Shown: positions 54,601-62,212 of the stretch, piece after piece
Numbering within the stretch: position 1 is the first letter of the stretch
How the letters are laid out: each line of letters starts with the position of its first letter
DNA from: Lachnospiraceae bacterium
GTDB lineage: Bacteria > Bacillota > Clostridia > Lachnospirales > Lachnospiraceae
Reading direction: 5' to 3'
Length of the DNA stretch: 64,000 bases
NCBI GenBank assembly: GCA_024684055.1
Contig: JAIKXN010000239.1
Coordinates: forward strand, 62,001-126,000
Notes under the pieces: model-generated
Databases searched by the model: none
What the model was told of the DNA's origin: nothing
The model's input: the letters and a program-made list of their open reading frames with translations, nothing else
Program-made: the position numbers and the translations under genes

Positions 54601-55259
54601 TTCATTCATTAAAGGATGAGATCAAAAAACTCGGCGATGTCAATGTAAACTCAATAGAAGAATACAAAGAAGTGTTTGAAAGACATTCGTTCCTTTCGAC
54701 ACAGCATAAAGACCTTCTTGAAGCTGAGAAAGAACTTGTAAAGATAATCGATGAACTTGATACGGCCATGAGAACTCAGTTTAAACAGCAATTCGGTCTT
54801 ATTTCACAGGAATTCGAGAAAGTATTCAGAGAATTGTTCGGTGGCGGTAAAGCTACTCTTGAACTTCTTGACGAAGAGGATATTCTTGAAGCCGGAATTA
54901 AGATCAATGCTCAGCCGCCCGGAAAGAAACTCCAGAATATGATGCAGTTATCCGGTGGCGAAAAGGCACTTACGGCCATATCCCTGCTCTTTGCGATCCA
55001 GAATCTTAAACCTTCGCCTTTCTGTCTGCTCGACGAAATCGAAGCGGCTCTTGATGAAAGCAACGTAGACAGATTCGCAAAATACCTGATGAAGATGACG
55101 AAAAATACTCAGTTTATAGTCATTACTCACAGAAGGGGTACAATGTACAAAGCTGACAGACTTTACGGTATTACAATGCAGGAGAAAGGTGTATCGGCTC
55201 TTGTATCCGTAGATCTTGTCGAAAAAGAACTTGAGAAAGAAGAAAAAAAGGCTGAATAA
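51681..55259 (+). CDS. smc: chromosome segregation protein SMC
   Basis: 1192 residues, full length. Head Walker A GIVGPNGSGKSNVADAVRWV near 30, coiled coil, hinge at about 500-670 (KRIIGVVADILKVDPKYETA), returning coiled coil, signature MQLSGGEKALTAISLLF and Walker B LLDEIEAALDESNVDRFA. Works with ScpA/ScpB (not here) to condense and resolve the chromosome. One base from rnc, followed by ftsY 2 bases later, as in Bacillus. Confidence 0.98.
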   Translation: MYLKSIEVQGFKSFANKIVLQFNNGITGIVGPNGSGKSNVADAVRWVLGEQRIKQLRGASMQDVIFSGTELRKPVGSAYVAITLDNSDHALSIDFDEVTVARRIYRSGESEYLINGTVCRLKDVNELFYDTGIGKEGYSIIGQGQIDKILSSKPEDRRELFDEAAGIVKYKRRKVEALKKLENERANLLRVTDILSELDRQIGPLEKQSQKAKIYLSKKEELKKYDINVFLLDSEVIDKKITELTEKEAIAQKDFEEVSLANEKLKRDYEEVENILSHLDEEIEENRAKLADTDVLREKLEGEIKVLNEQISTATDNIGHLDTRLASIDESIKNKNEEIEKVVELKSQIDNEIAEKKKDSDAQKAKLDEIEALIETVSSYIDKGNSYIIEILNERATIKADISGIESNISQRNIRLSEVNAKLLAAKSVEEKHNQEVKKFEDEFKKITDEISELNKKGKELDSMTSSFHDELALADDKLKDIQSKYHQEKSRLDAVSNIAERYDGFNSSIKRVMEQKQSDKRIIGVVADILKVDPKYETAIEIALGGNIQNIVTKDEDCAKKLIELLKRERAGRATFLPLTSLTNPQEFKQPESLNEKGVIGKADEIVECDDEFRCVAEAMLGRILVVDNVDNALKIARKYEFGIRMVTLEGELLIPGGGISGGNFKNNSNLLGRRREIEELNDKVKKLSDEQNKVLEEIENIKTRRNEVRAQIMKNKDDLQDAFIRQNSARINCENAKEKMGSTMSDFDALREEAAMIALDLETFAKNKEEKELLFTQSVENEENEKKKIESKQAELVELKNQEAEKASKANDAHLVMEKLYQKQEFEQSNLDRIKAEAERFVKEKEEVISNRKLTDEEIEKKKEDLESIRETIKAGSASQSEAEKKLNEDIERKEELVKKRKSYFDEKDAISEKVSNCEKEIIRLQSAREKQQENLASFSSYIWQEYDITLQDAKLLRDEELDNLSEMKKKVHSLKDEIKKLGDVNVNSIEEYKEVFERHSFLSTQHKDLLEAEKELVKIIDELDTAMRTQFKQQFGLISQEFEKVFRELFGGGKATLELLDEEDILEAGIKINAQPPGKKLQNMMQLSGGEKALTAISLLFAIQNLKPSPFCLLDEIEAALDESNVDRFAKYLMKMTKNTQFIVITHRRGTMYKADRLYGITMQEKGVSALVSVDLVEKELEKEEKKAE

Positions 55260-55261
55260 AT

Positions 55262-56191
55262 ATGGAAAAAGAAAAAACCGGCTTTTTTGCTAAACTGAAA
55301 AACGGTCTTAACAAGACAAGAATTAATCTGCTCGACGGATTGGACAGCGTTTTCCATGGTTTTTCGGAAATCGATGATGATTTTTACGAAGAACTTGAAG
55401 AAGTTCTCGTAATGGCTGACATCGGCGTAATGACCACCGGAGAAATAATCGAGGAGATCAAGACACTCGTAAAAGTTGAACATATCAAGAAACCTGAAGA
55501 CTGCAGGGAATATCTTATCGATCTTCTTGCAAAAAGACTTACGGTTGATTCCGAAGGTTATTCGTTTGAAAACGAAAAATCGATAATTTTTGTTATCGGT
55601 GTAAACGGCGTAGGAAAGACGACAACAATCGGAAAACTTGCTTATAACTTTAAGAAAGACAACAAAAAGGTATTGATTGCCGCTGCCGATACTTTCAGAG
55701 CCGCAGCGACCGAACAGCTTGAAGTATGGGCTGAAAGAGTCGGAGTTACAATGATAGGCTCCAAAGAAGGAACGGATCCCGCGAGCGTAATTTACGACGC
55801 GCTTCAGTCCGCAAAGGCCAAGGATATGGATATTCTTCTTTGCGACACTGCGGGAAGACTACACAATAAGAAGAACCTTATGGAAGAACTCAAGAAGATG
55901 AACAGGATCATCGACAAAGAGTTCCCAGGAATTCATCGTGAGAATTTCCTGGTACTTGATGCATCCACAGGGCAGAACGCACTTAATCAGGCCAAAGAAT
56001 TCAAAGAAGCCTGCGATATTACGGGTATAATCCTTACTAAAATGGACGGAACGGCCAAAGGCGGTATTGCGATCGCCATCTGGCAGGAACTTAAGATTCC
56101 CGTTAAATTCATCGGCGTGGGTGAAGGAATTGAAGATTTGCAGAAATTTGATTCAAAATCATTTGTTAAAGCTATTTTTGAAGAATCTTAA
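55262..56191 (+). CDS. ftsY: signal recognition particle receptor FtsY
   Basis: 309 residues, the short Gram-positive form without a long acidic N-domain. NG domain with GVNGVGKTTTIGKLAY (G1), DTFRAAATEQL, LCDTAGRLHNKKNLMEEL (G3), TKMDGTAKGG (G4) and GVGEGIEDL. Docks the Ffh-RNA particle at the membrane. Confidence 0.98.
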   Translation: MEKEKTGFFAKLKNGLNKTRINLLDGLDSVFHGFSEIDDDFYEELEEVLVMADIGVMTTGEIIEEIKTLVKVEHIKKPEDCREYLIDLLAKRLTVDSEGYSFENEKSIIFVIGVNGVGKTTTIGKLAYNFKKDNKKVLIAAADTFRAAATEQLEVWAERVGVTMIGSKEGTDPASVIYDALQSAKAKDMDILLCDTAGRLHNKKNLMEELKKMNRIIDKEFPGIHRENFLVLDASTGQNALNQAKEFKEACDITGIILTKMDGTAKGGIAIAIWQELKIPVKFIGVGEGIEDLQKFDSKSFVKAIFEES

Positions 56192-56223
56192 ACTTTAAAG
56201 ATCCTGATTTAAAGAAAATTCGG

Positions 56224-56260
56224 GGGTGTCAAGTAAAAAGTCTTGACACCCTTGATTATT
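56224..56260 (+). terminator. terminator after ftsY
   Basis: Perfect 10-bp stem GGGTGTCAAG / CTTGACACCC with an 8-base loop; the tail TTGATTATTTTTG is moderately T-rich. Its 3' arm contains the TTGACA of the next promoter. Confidence 0.75.
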
Positions 56261-56271
56261 TTTGTTATATT
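56243..56271 (+). promoter_or_regulatory. promoter of ylxM-ffh, overlapping the ftsY terminator
   Basis: TTGACA (56243-56248), 17 bases, TATATT (56266-56271). The -35 sits in the descending arm of the terminator stem. Confidence 0.75.
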
Positions 56272-56316
56272 TAACGGGCTGGAAAATTTCGGTTATTGTT
56301 TTTTATGGAGGTTGTT

Positions 56317-56655
56317 ATGGACAGAATTGTAGAGAGATCTCTGCTTTTTGACATTTACGGCAATCTTTTGACAGAACATCAGAGAAAAATATATTCGGAT
56401 GTTGTCGACAATGATTATTCTCTTTCGGAAATAGGCGAAGAGATGGGGATTTCCAGACAGGGTGTCCATGATGCCGTAAAAAGAATCGATAAGATTTTAA
56501 ATGATTACGAAGACAGACTTCATTTTGCTTCGAATTATCTTAAAAATCTTGAAACGATAGACAGAATAAGATATGAGTTGGATGAGATTTCAAAGAACGG
56601 TACGGATGTTTCGATTATTGCCGGTCTTTTGAATGATCTTTCTGAGGATATATAA
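56317..56655 (+). CDS. ylxM: YlxM family SRP-associated DNA-binding-like protein
   Basis: 112 residues from the ATG behind GGAGGT. Helix-turn-helix similar to sigma region 4: LTEHQRKIYSDVVDNDYSL and SEIGEEMGISRQGVHDAVKR. It is always next to ffh; the streptococcal YlxM is reported to interact with SRP. Its stop shares a base with the ffh ATG (TAATG). Confidence 0.94.
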   Translation: MDRIVERSLLFDIYGNLLTEHQRKIYSDVVDNDYSLSEIGEEMGISRQGVHDAVKRIDKILNDYEDRLHFASNYLKNLETIDRIRYELDEISKNGTDVSIIAGLLNDLSEDI

Positions 56656-58016
56656 TGGCTTTTGAAAATTTAACTGATAAACTTACAAAAGTATTTAAAA
56701 ATCTTCGCTCCAAGGGACGTTTGACTGAGGATGACGTTAAGGTTGCTTTAAAAGAAGTCAAACTTGCTCTTCTTGAAGCGGACGTCAACTACAAAGTCGT
56801 TAAGACTTTTATCAAAAGTGTTGAAGAGAGAGCAGTCGGAACGGAAGTTCTTGAAGGACTCAATCCCGGACAGGCTGTTATAAAGATAGTTAACGAAGAA
56901 CTTACCAATGTTCTCGGCTCTGAAACCGTGGAACTTAAATTCGAACCCGGACAGGCGATTACCGTAATCATGCTTTGCGGTCTTCAGGGTGCAGGTAAAA
57001 CGACCACGGCTGCCAAACTTGCCGGCAAGTTTATTCAGAAAGGCAAGAAACCTTTGCTTGTAGCACTTGACGTTTACAGACCTGCCGCTATCAAGCAGTT
57101 ACAGGTTAACGGTGAAAAACAGGGCGTTGATGTTTTCTCGATGGGAGATAACGTAAAGCCTGTTGAAATCGCCAAGGCTTCAATCGAATATGCAAAGAAT
57201 AACAAACACAATGTTGTTATCTTCGATACGGCAGGACGTCTTCATATTGACGAAGAGCTTATGAACGAGCTTGTGGAAATCAAGAAGAATGTAGACGTTC
57301 ACAAGACGCTTCTCGTTGTCGATGCGATGATCGGTCAGGATTCCGTAAATGTTGCTTCGGATTTCAATCAGAGAATCGGAATCGACGGTCTTATCTTAAG
57401 CAAGATGGACGGCGATACAAGAGGCGGTGCCGCATTATCGATTAAATCCGTTACGGGTGTTCCCATTCTTTATGTAGGTATGGGAGAAAAACTTTCGGAT
57501 CTCGAACAGTTCTATCCCGACAGAATGGCAAACAGAATCCTCGGAATGGGCGATGTTCTTACTCTTATCGATAAAGTTATGGCTGAGACCGAAGAAATCG
57601 ATAAAGATAAAGAAAAAGACATGATGGCCAGACTCAAGAAAGGAAAGTTTGATTTCAACGACTACCTTGAGAGTATGAACCAGATGAAGAAAATGGGCGG
57701 ACTTTCATCAATGCTCGGACTTATGCCGAACCTTGGAATTTCCAAGGATGACCTTGAAGGCGCGATTGATGAAAAGCAGATTAAACAGATGGAAGCAATC
57801 GTTCTTTCGATGACAAAGAAGGAAAGAGCGAATCCCAAACTTCTCAATCCTCAGAGAAAACATCGAATCGCAAAAGGTGCCGGAGTTGATATTTCGGTGG
57901 TAAACAGATTCATCAAACAGTTTGAACAGACTCAGAAGATGATGAAACAAATGCCGGGTCTTATGGGAGGAAAGAAAAGACACGGTTTCGGCGGCGGATT
58001 CAGAATGCCGTTTTAA
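56655..58016 (+). CDS. ffh: signal recognition particle protein Ffh
   Basis: 453 residues. NG GTPase domain with GLQGAGKTTTAAKLAGKF, DVYRPAAIKQL, FDTAGRLHIDEELM, SKMDGDTRGGAA, and C-terminal M domain (MNQMKKMGGLSSMLGLMPNL, RIAKGAGVDISVVNRFIKQF) ending in a Gly/Lys/Met-rich tail. Binds 4.5S/6S RNA and signal sequences. Coupled to ylxM. Confidence 0.98.
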   Translation: MAFENLTDKLTKVFKNLRSKGRLTEDDVKVALKEVKLALLEADVNYKVVKTFIKSVEERAVGTEVLEGLNPGQAVIKIVNEELTNVLGSETVELKFEPGQAITVIMLCGLQGAGKTTTAAKLAGKFIQKGKKPLLVALDVYRPAAIKQLQVNGEKQGVDVFSMGDNVKPVEIAKASIEYAKNNKHNVVIFDTAGRLHIDEELMNELVEIKKNVDVHKTLLVVDAMIGQDSVNVASDFNQRIGIDGLILSKMDGDTRGGAALSIKSVTGVPILYVGMGEKLSDLEQFYPDRMANRILGMGDVLTLIDKVMAETEEIDKDKEKDMMARLKKGKFDFNDYLESMNQMKKMGGLSSMLGLMPNLGISKDDLEGAIDEKQIKQMEAIVLSMTKKERANPKLLNPQRKHRIAKGAGVDISVVNRFIKQFEQTQKMMKQMPGLMGGKKRHGFGGGFRMPF

Positions 58017-58088
58017 TTAAGTCAATTTCTTCCTATTCGGAAGCATTTGAAAATAAATTTTTATATTTTATATACGGAGGACAAAGAA

Positions 58089-58334
58089 ATGTCAGTTAAA
58101 ATCAGATTAAGCAGAATGGGTTATAAGAGAAATCCTATTTACAGAATCGTTGTTTCAGATTCTCGTACAGCAAGAAACGGCGGATGCATCGAAGAAATCG
58201 GTACATACGATCCCAACAGGAATCCTTCTGAATTCAAAGTTAATGAAGAAGCAGCAAAGAAATGGTTAAACAACGGCGCTCAGCCCACAGAAACAGTTGC
58301 TAAGATCTTCAAGATTGCAGGTATCGAAAAATAA
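58089..58334 (+). CDS. rpsP: 30S ribosomal protein S16
   Basis: 81 residues from the ATG behind [27 protein letters not shown] and [12 protein letters not shown] are the S16 signatures. Followed by khpA, as in other Firmicutes. Confidence 0.98.
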   Translation: MSVKIRLSRMGYKRNPIYRIVVSDSRTARNGGCIEEIGTYDPNRNPSEFKVNEEAAKKWLNNGAQPTETVAKIFKIAGIEK

Positions 58335-58360
58335 TTCGGGATAACAAGGGAGGCGAATTC

Positions 58361-58588
58361 GTGAAAGAATTAGTTGAAACAATTGCCAAAGCTCTTGTAG
58401 ATCATCCTGAAGAGGTTACTGTAACTGAAAATGCAGACGGTAAGAATATCGAGATTAATCTCCATGTGGCACAAAGCGATATGGGTAAAGTAATCGGGAA
58501 ACAGGGCAGAATAGCCAAAGCGATCAGAACGGTTGTTAAGGCAGCTTCTGTTAAGGATGATTTACAGGTTGATGTAAATATTGAATAA
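58361..58588 (+). CDS. khpA: KH-domain RNA-binding protein KhpA (YlqC)
   Basis: 75 residues, single KH domain with IGKQGRIAKAIRTVVKA. GTG start behind GGGAGGC. Streptococcal KhpA with KhpB binds many RNAs and affects division. Normally followed by rimM-trmD-rplS; here rimM and trmD are missing. Confidence 0.95.
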   Translation: MKELVETIAKALVDHPEEVTVTENADGKNIEINLHVAQSDMGKVIGKQGRIAKAIRTVVKAASVKDDLQVDVNIE

Positions 58589-58594
58589 AAGGGA

Positions 58595-58861
58595 TTAATC
58601 TTCTTCGATTATTTGAATTTCGAGATAATCAAAATCGATTGATTCTATAAAAGAATCTTTGCCAAAACGTGTTTTGGATATCGATTTGAATTCGGAAATG
58701 TTTTTGTCCAGCCAGATAGGTACAGACAGATCAAATTGGTAACAGCCGTTTTCCAGAGATTTCAGGACTTTGTGAGTACGGGTATCGCAGCTTTCGTCGG
58801 AAATTGTTATATCTTTTATCTGATGATTGTCTTTGATTTCCTTGATCCAGAGTCTGAACAT
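58595..58861 (-). CDS. small conserved hypothetical protein on the opposite strand
   Basis: 88 residues, beginning MFRLWIKEIKDNHQIKD and containing SDESCDTRTHKVLKSLENGC and PIWLDKNISEFK. I recall similar proteins of this size (LWGKI.KDN, PIWLD, DFLEIQVIEED ends) in other Lachnospiraceae, none with known function. It is acidic with no TM. GAGG lies 7 bases before the ATG on the - strand. It occupies the place where rimM-trmD normally lie and converges on khpA with a 6-base gap. Confidence 0.75.
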   Translation of the reverse strand: MFRLWIKEIKDNHQIKDITISDESCDTRTHKVLKSLENGCYQFDLSVPIWLDKNISEFKSISKTRFGKDSFIESIDFDYLEIQIIEED

Positions 58862-58957
58862 AAATTACCTCACTGATTGCCTGAAAAATATTATCGTTGT
58901 TTATTTTAACACAGTTTGGATTATATTTCGATGAATATTTATTTTTGTATTGAATTA

Positions 58958-58986
58958 TTGTGATTTTTGTGGTAATTTATTATAGT
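58958..58986 (+). promoter_or_regulatory. promoter of rplS
   Basis: TTGTGA, 17 bases, TATAGT, about 75 bases before the rplS start. Confidence 0.65.
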
Positions 58987-58989
58987 TGC

Positions 58990-59045
58990 GTGTAAAGAGA
59001 TGGTCCGCTGAGCCGATTTCGGACTTAAGAACATCCGATGAAACA
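58990..59045 (+). promoter_or_regulatory. candidate L19 leader RNA
   Basis: The 5' UTR contains GGTCCGCTGAGCC and a GTCCG/CGGAC helix enclosing a 12-base loop just before the rplS ribosome binding site. Position and the GGTCCGCTG element recall the ribosomal protein L19 leader of Firmicutes, which would give autoregulation. Confidence 0.4.
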
Positions 59046-59060
59046 TAAAGGAGATTTATC

Positions 59061-59405
59061 ATGAACGAAATTATTAAAGAGATTGAAAGTGCTCAGTTAA
59101 AAGAGAGCGTTCCTGCTTTCCAGGTTGGTGACACAGTAAAGGTTCACAACAGAATTCAGGAAGGCAACAAGTCAAGAATCCAGATCTTTGAAGGAACAGT
59201 AATTAAGATTCAGGGTGGTTCAAACCGTCAGACATTTACAGTTCGTAAGATTTCAAACGGATGCGGTGTTGAGAAAACATGGCCCATCCATTCACCTAAC
59301 GTAGCTGATGTTGAAGTTGTACGTAAAGGTAAGATCAGAAGAGCTAAACTTTTCTACTTAAGAGACAGAGTAGGAAAGAGAGCAAAAGTAAAAGAAAAAA
59401 TGTAA
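59061..59405 (+). CDS. rplS: 50S ribosomal protein L19
   Basis: 114 residues. [20 protein letters not shown] and [20 protein letters not shown], then [20 protein letters not shown] and [14 protein letters not shown] are the L19 blocks at the subunit interface. AAAGGAG before the ATG. Own promoter because the upstream operon is interrupted. Confidence 0.98.
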   Translation: MNEIIKEIESAQLKESVPAFQVGDTVKVHNRIQEGNKSRIQIFEGTVIKIQGGSNRQTFTVRKISNGCGVEKTWPIHSPNVADVEVVRKGKIRRAKLFYLRDRVGKRAKVKEKM

Positions 59406-59415
59406 TTGCTTTTTA

Positions 59416-59446
59416 AAAGGCGGGTTTTACCCGCCTTTATTTGTCT
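59416..59446 (+). terminator. terminator after rplS
   Basis: 10-bp perfect stem AAAGGCGGGT / ACCCGCCTTT with TTT loop, then a T-rich tail. Confidence 0.9.
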
Positions 59447-59506
59447 TTAAATACAGCTTGTTGTATAATTAATGAATCCAGATAATGACATTAAGGATTT
59501 TCAGAT

Positions 59507-60088
59507 ATGAAAAAGAAGGCCGGACTTACATTTGTCAAAAAAGAAAAAAAGATCAAAACGCATCATTTCACTTCGGTTTTTTTGTTATTTTTCTGGATGG
59601 CCGCAGTATCTTTTATAGCTTTTGTACTTGTACTTGTTTTCGGTACGCGTTCTGCGGTTATCGGAGACAGTATGAATCCGGTATTGGTAAATTCCCAGGA
59701 AGTATTGATCAATAAGGCTTCGTATATAATCCTTAAGCCGCGTGTCAATGATATTGTGGCATTTTATCCTCACGGAAACAAGAATTCGCATATGTATATA
59801 AAAAGGATTGTTGCCACACCCGGAGACAAAGTAATTATCGAGGACGGAAATCTCTATGTTAACGGAGAAGTTTATCACAGAGAAGGACACCTTGATTATA
59901 TTGAATATGCAGGACTGGCCGAGAATGAAATCGTTCTTGAAAAAGGCGAATATTTTGTAATGGGCGATAACTGCAACGATTCCGAAGATTCAAGATACGG
60001 CAATATAGGAAGCGTTTCTTCGGACGAAATTGTCGGAAGAGTATGGTTTCATTTTCCTTTCGAAGACATGAAAATGGGTTTTAACTGA
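59507..60088 (+). CDS. lepB: signal peptidase I (first copy)
   Basis: 193 residues. N-terminal cytoplasmic Lys-rich stretch, TM at about 23-46, catalytic Ser55 in IGDSMNPVL and Lys99 in YIKRIVATPGDKV, with MGDNCNDSEDSR as box E. Cleaves signal peptides of secreted proteins. Only a weak ribosome binding site is seen. It begins the lepB-rbgA-lepB-rnhB group and ends 6 bases before rbgA. Confidence 0.95.
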   Translation: MKKKAGLTFVKKEKKIKTHHFTSVFLLFFWMAAVSFIAFVLVLVFGTRSAVIGDSMNPVLVNSQEVLINKASYIILKPRVNDIVAFYPHGNKNSHMYIKRIVATPGDKVIIEDGNLYVNGEVYHREGHLDYIEYAGLAENEIVLEKGEYFVMGDNCNDSEDSRYGNIGSVSSDEIVGRVWFHFPFEDMKMGFN

Positions 60089-60094
60089 GAATTT

Positions 60095-60985
60095 ATGAGT
60101 AAAGAAACAGAAATAAACGAAAATAAAAAAGATTCAATAAACAGCATCAACTGGTATCCCGGACATATGACCAAAGCAAAGAGGATGATGGAAGAAAACA
60201 TCAAACTCGTCGATCTTGTAATCGAAATAATAGATGCAAGAGCACCGCTTTCTTCCAGAAATCCCGATATCGACAAACTTTCCGCGAATAAATTCAGACT
60301 TGTTTTGATGAACAAATCGGACATGGCGGATAAAGCCGAAAATGAAAAATGGTGCAGGTATTTCGAATCCAAAGGAATTAAATGCGTGCTTATCAATTCG
60401 AGAACCGGATACGGAATCAAGAATCTTGACAATATAATCAAAGAAGTCTGTAAAGACAAGATTGAAAGAGACCGTAAAAGAGGTATACTTAAAAGAAGCA
60501 TTAAATGCATGATAGTCGGTATTCCCAATGTCGGAAAATCAACCTTCATCAATTCGATTTCCAGGAAATCCGCCGCAAAGACGGGAAATAAACCGGGTGT
60601 CACAAAAGGAAAACAGTGGATATCCGTTAAAAACGATTTCGAACTGCTTGATACGCCGGGTATTCTCTGGCCCAAATTTGATGATAAAAGAACGGGAATC
60701 GTTCTTGCGCTTATAGGTTCTGTCAATGATGACATTCTTCAGTTCGAAGATTTGTCTTTTATGCTTATAGATATTCTAAAAAACAAATATCCGGGCGCAT
60801 TAAACGCAAAGTTATCGATAGATGAAAATCTTGATAACATCGATATACTTTCCGAATATGCCCGATTAAGAAATCTTGTCAAAACAGGAGGCGAACTCGA
60901 TCTGACCAGAGCTTCCAAAATGCTGACAGATGAATTCAGAAACAATAAACTTGGATTTTTTACTCTGGATTATATTCCGGAATAA
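60095..60985 (+). CDS. rbgA: ribosome biogenesis GTPase RbgA (YlqF)
   Basis: Circularly permuted GTPase for late 50S assembly, 296 residues. INWYPGHMTKAKRMM at the N-terminus, G4 MNKSDMAD before G1 GIPNVGKSTFINSI, G3 DTPGILWP. Order G4-G1-G3 is diagnostic. It lies between two signal peptidase genes; in Bacillus the order is rplS-ylqF-rnhB. Confidence 0.96.
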   Translation: MSKETEINENKKDSINSINWYPGHMTKAKRMMEENIKLVDLVIEIIDARAPLSSRNPDIDKLSANKFRLVLMNKSDMADKAENEKWCRYFESKGIKCVLINSRTGYGIKNLDNIIKEVCKDKIERDRKRGILKRSIKCMIVGIPNVGKSTFINSISRKSAAKTGNKPGVTKGKQWISVKNDFELLDTPGILWPKFDDKRTGIVLALIGSVNDDILQFEDLSFMLIDILKNKYPGALNAKLSIDENLDNIDILSEYARLRNLVKTGGELDLTRASKMLTDEFRNNKLGFFTLDYIPE

Positions 60986-61001
60986 TTTAGCGGAGCTGAT
61001 T

Positions 61002-61550
61002 ATGAATGATACTTTAAAAGAGGTTTTAAAAACGAGCATATATTTTTTGTGCCTTCTTATAATTGCACTTTTGATTGTTACTTTTGTCGGACAGAGAACG
61101 ATCGTTGACGGCACAAGCATGGAAAACACTTTATCGGATAAAGACAATCTTATAGTTGACAAGATCAGTTACAGATTTCATGATCCCGAAAGATTCGATG
61201 TTGTTGTTTTTCCTTACGAAAAGAAGTCCAGAAACTATTTTATCAAAAGAGTCATAGGACTTCCCGGAGAGACTGTTTACATTGATGAAGACGGAAATAT
61301 TTTCATAAATGATGTTCTGCTTGAAGAAGATTACGGCAAAGAAAAAATAAAGGATCCCGGAATTGCGATTGAACCCATAGTTCTCGGCGAAGATGAATTC
61401 TTTGTAATGGGTGACAACAGAAACGACTCCTTTGACTCGAGATTCAGGGAAGTCGGAAATATCAAGAAAAAGGATATTATCGGAAGAGCGTGGCTCAGGA
61501 TTTTTCCTTTCAAAAAATTCGGTTTTGTAAAACATGCGGGAGATAAATGA
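61002..61550 (+). CDS. lepB: signal peptidase I (second copy)
   Basis: 182 residues from the ATG behind GGAG. TM at about 12-30, catalytic Ser39 in VDGTSMENTL and Lys82 in FIKRVIGLPGE, MGDNRNDSFDSR box. The Pro usual after SMxP is Asn here (SMENTL). It differs clearly from the copy 0.9 kb upstream, so this is an old pair rather than a recent duplication. Its stop overlaps the rnhB ATG. Confidence 0.95.
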   Translation: MNDTLKEVLKTSIYFLCLLIIALLIVTFVGQRTIVDGTSMENTLSDKDNLIVDKISYRFHDPERFDVVVFPYEKKSRNYFIKRVIGLPGETVYIDEDGNIFINDVLLEEDYGKEKIKDPGIAIEPIVLGEDEFFVMGDNRNDSFDSRFREVGNIKKKDIIGRAWLRIFPFKKFGFVKHAGDK

Positions 61551-62191
61551 TTATGCGTGAATTAAAAGGGGAAAAACTCGAGGCCGAATTAAAAAGAATT
61601 GAGGCTTTGAAACAATACGAAAGAGAATATGAAAAATACGGATATGTATGCGGAATAGATGAAGTCGGAAGAGGCCCTTTTGCAGGCCCTGTTGTGGCAT
61701 GTGCAGTAATTCTTCCCAAGGACTGCAATATACTTTATATTAATGATTCCAAAAAATTATCCGAAAAAAAGAGAGAAGAATTATACGATATAATAACCGG
61801 TGAGGCGGTGGCCTACGGTATCGGTATAAGAGACAACAAACGTATAGATGAAATAAATATCCTTGAAGCCACATTTGAGGCTATGCAGGATGCCATAGCG
61901 AATCTTTCGGTAAAGCCCGACGTTCTTTTAAATGACGCGGTTACCATCCCCAAGGTCGACATTAAACAGGTTCCGATCATAAAAGGAGATGCAAAAAGCA
62001 TTTCAATCGGTGCCGCATCGATAGTGGCAAAAGTTACAAGAGACAGAATGATGTGCGAATTCGATAAGATTTATCCGGGTTACGATTTTGCGAAAAACAA
62101 AGGATACGGTACTGCAAAACATATCGAAGGATTAAAAAATCAGGGCCCCTGCGAAATTCATCGGTATTCATTTATACATAATTACATTTAA
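61547..62191 (+). CDS. rnhB: ribonuclease HII
   Basis: 214 residues. Catalytic DEVGRGPFAGPVVACAVIL, second acidic LNDAV and GDAKSISIGAASIVAKVTRD, and a C-terminal GYGTAKHIEGL. Removes ribonucleotides from DNA. ATGATTATG gives two possible starts; the first overlaps the lepB stop. Confidence 0.96.
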   Translation: MIMRELKGEKLEAELKRIEALKQYEREYEKYGYVCGIDEVGRGPFAGPVVACAVILPKDCNILYINDSKKLSEKKREELYDIITGEAVAYGIGIRDNKRIDEINILEATFEAMQDAIANLSVKPDVLLNDAVTIPKVDIKQVPIIKGDAKSISIGAASIVAKVTRDRMMCEFDKIYPGYDFAKNKGYGTAKHIEGLKNQGPCEIHRYSFIHNYI

Positions 62192-62212
62192 CATTTCAGA
62201 CAGAGGTATTAT

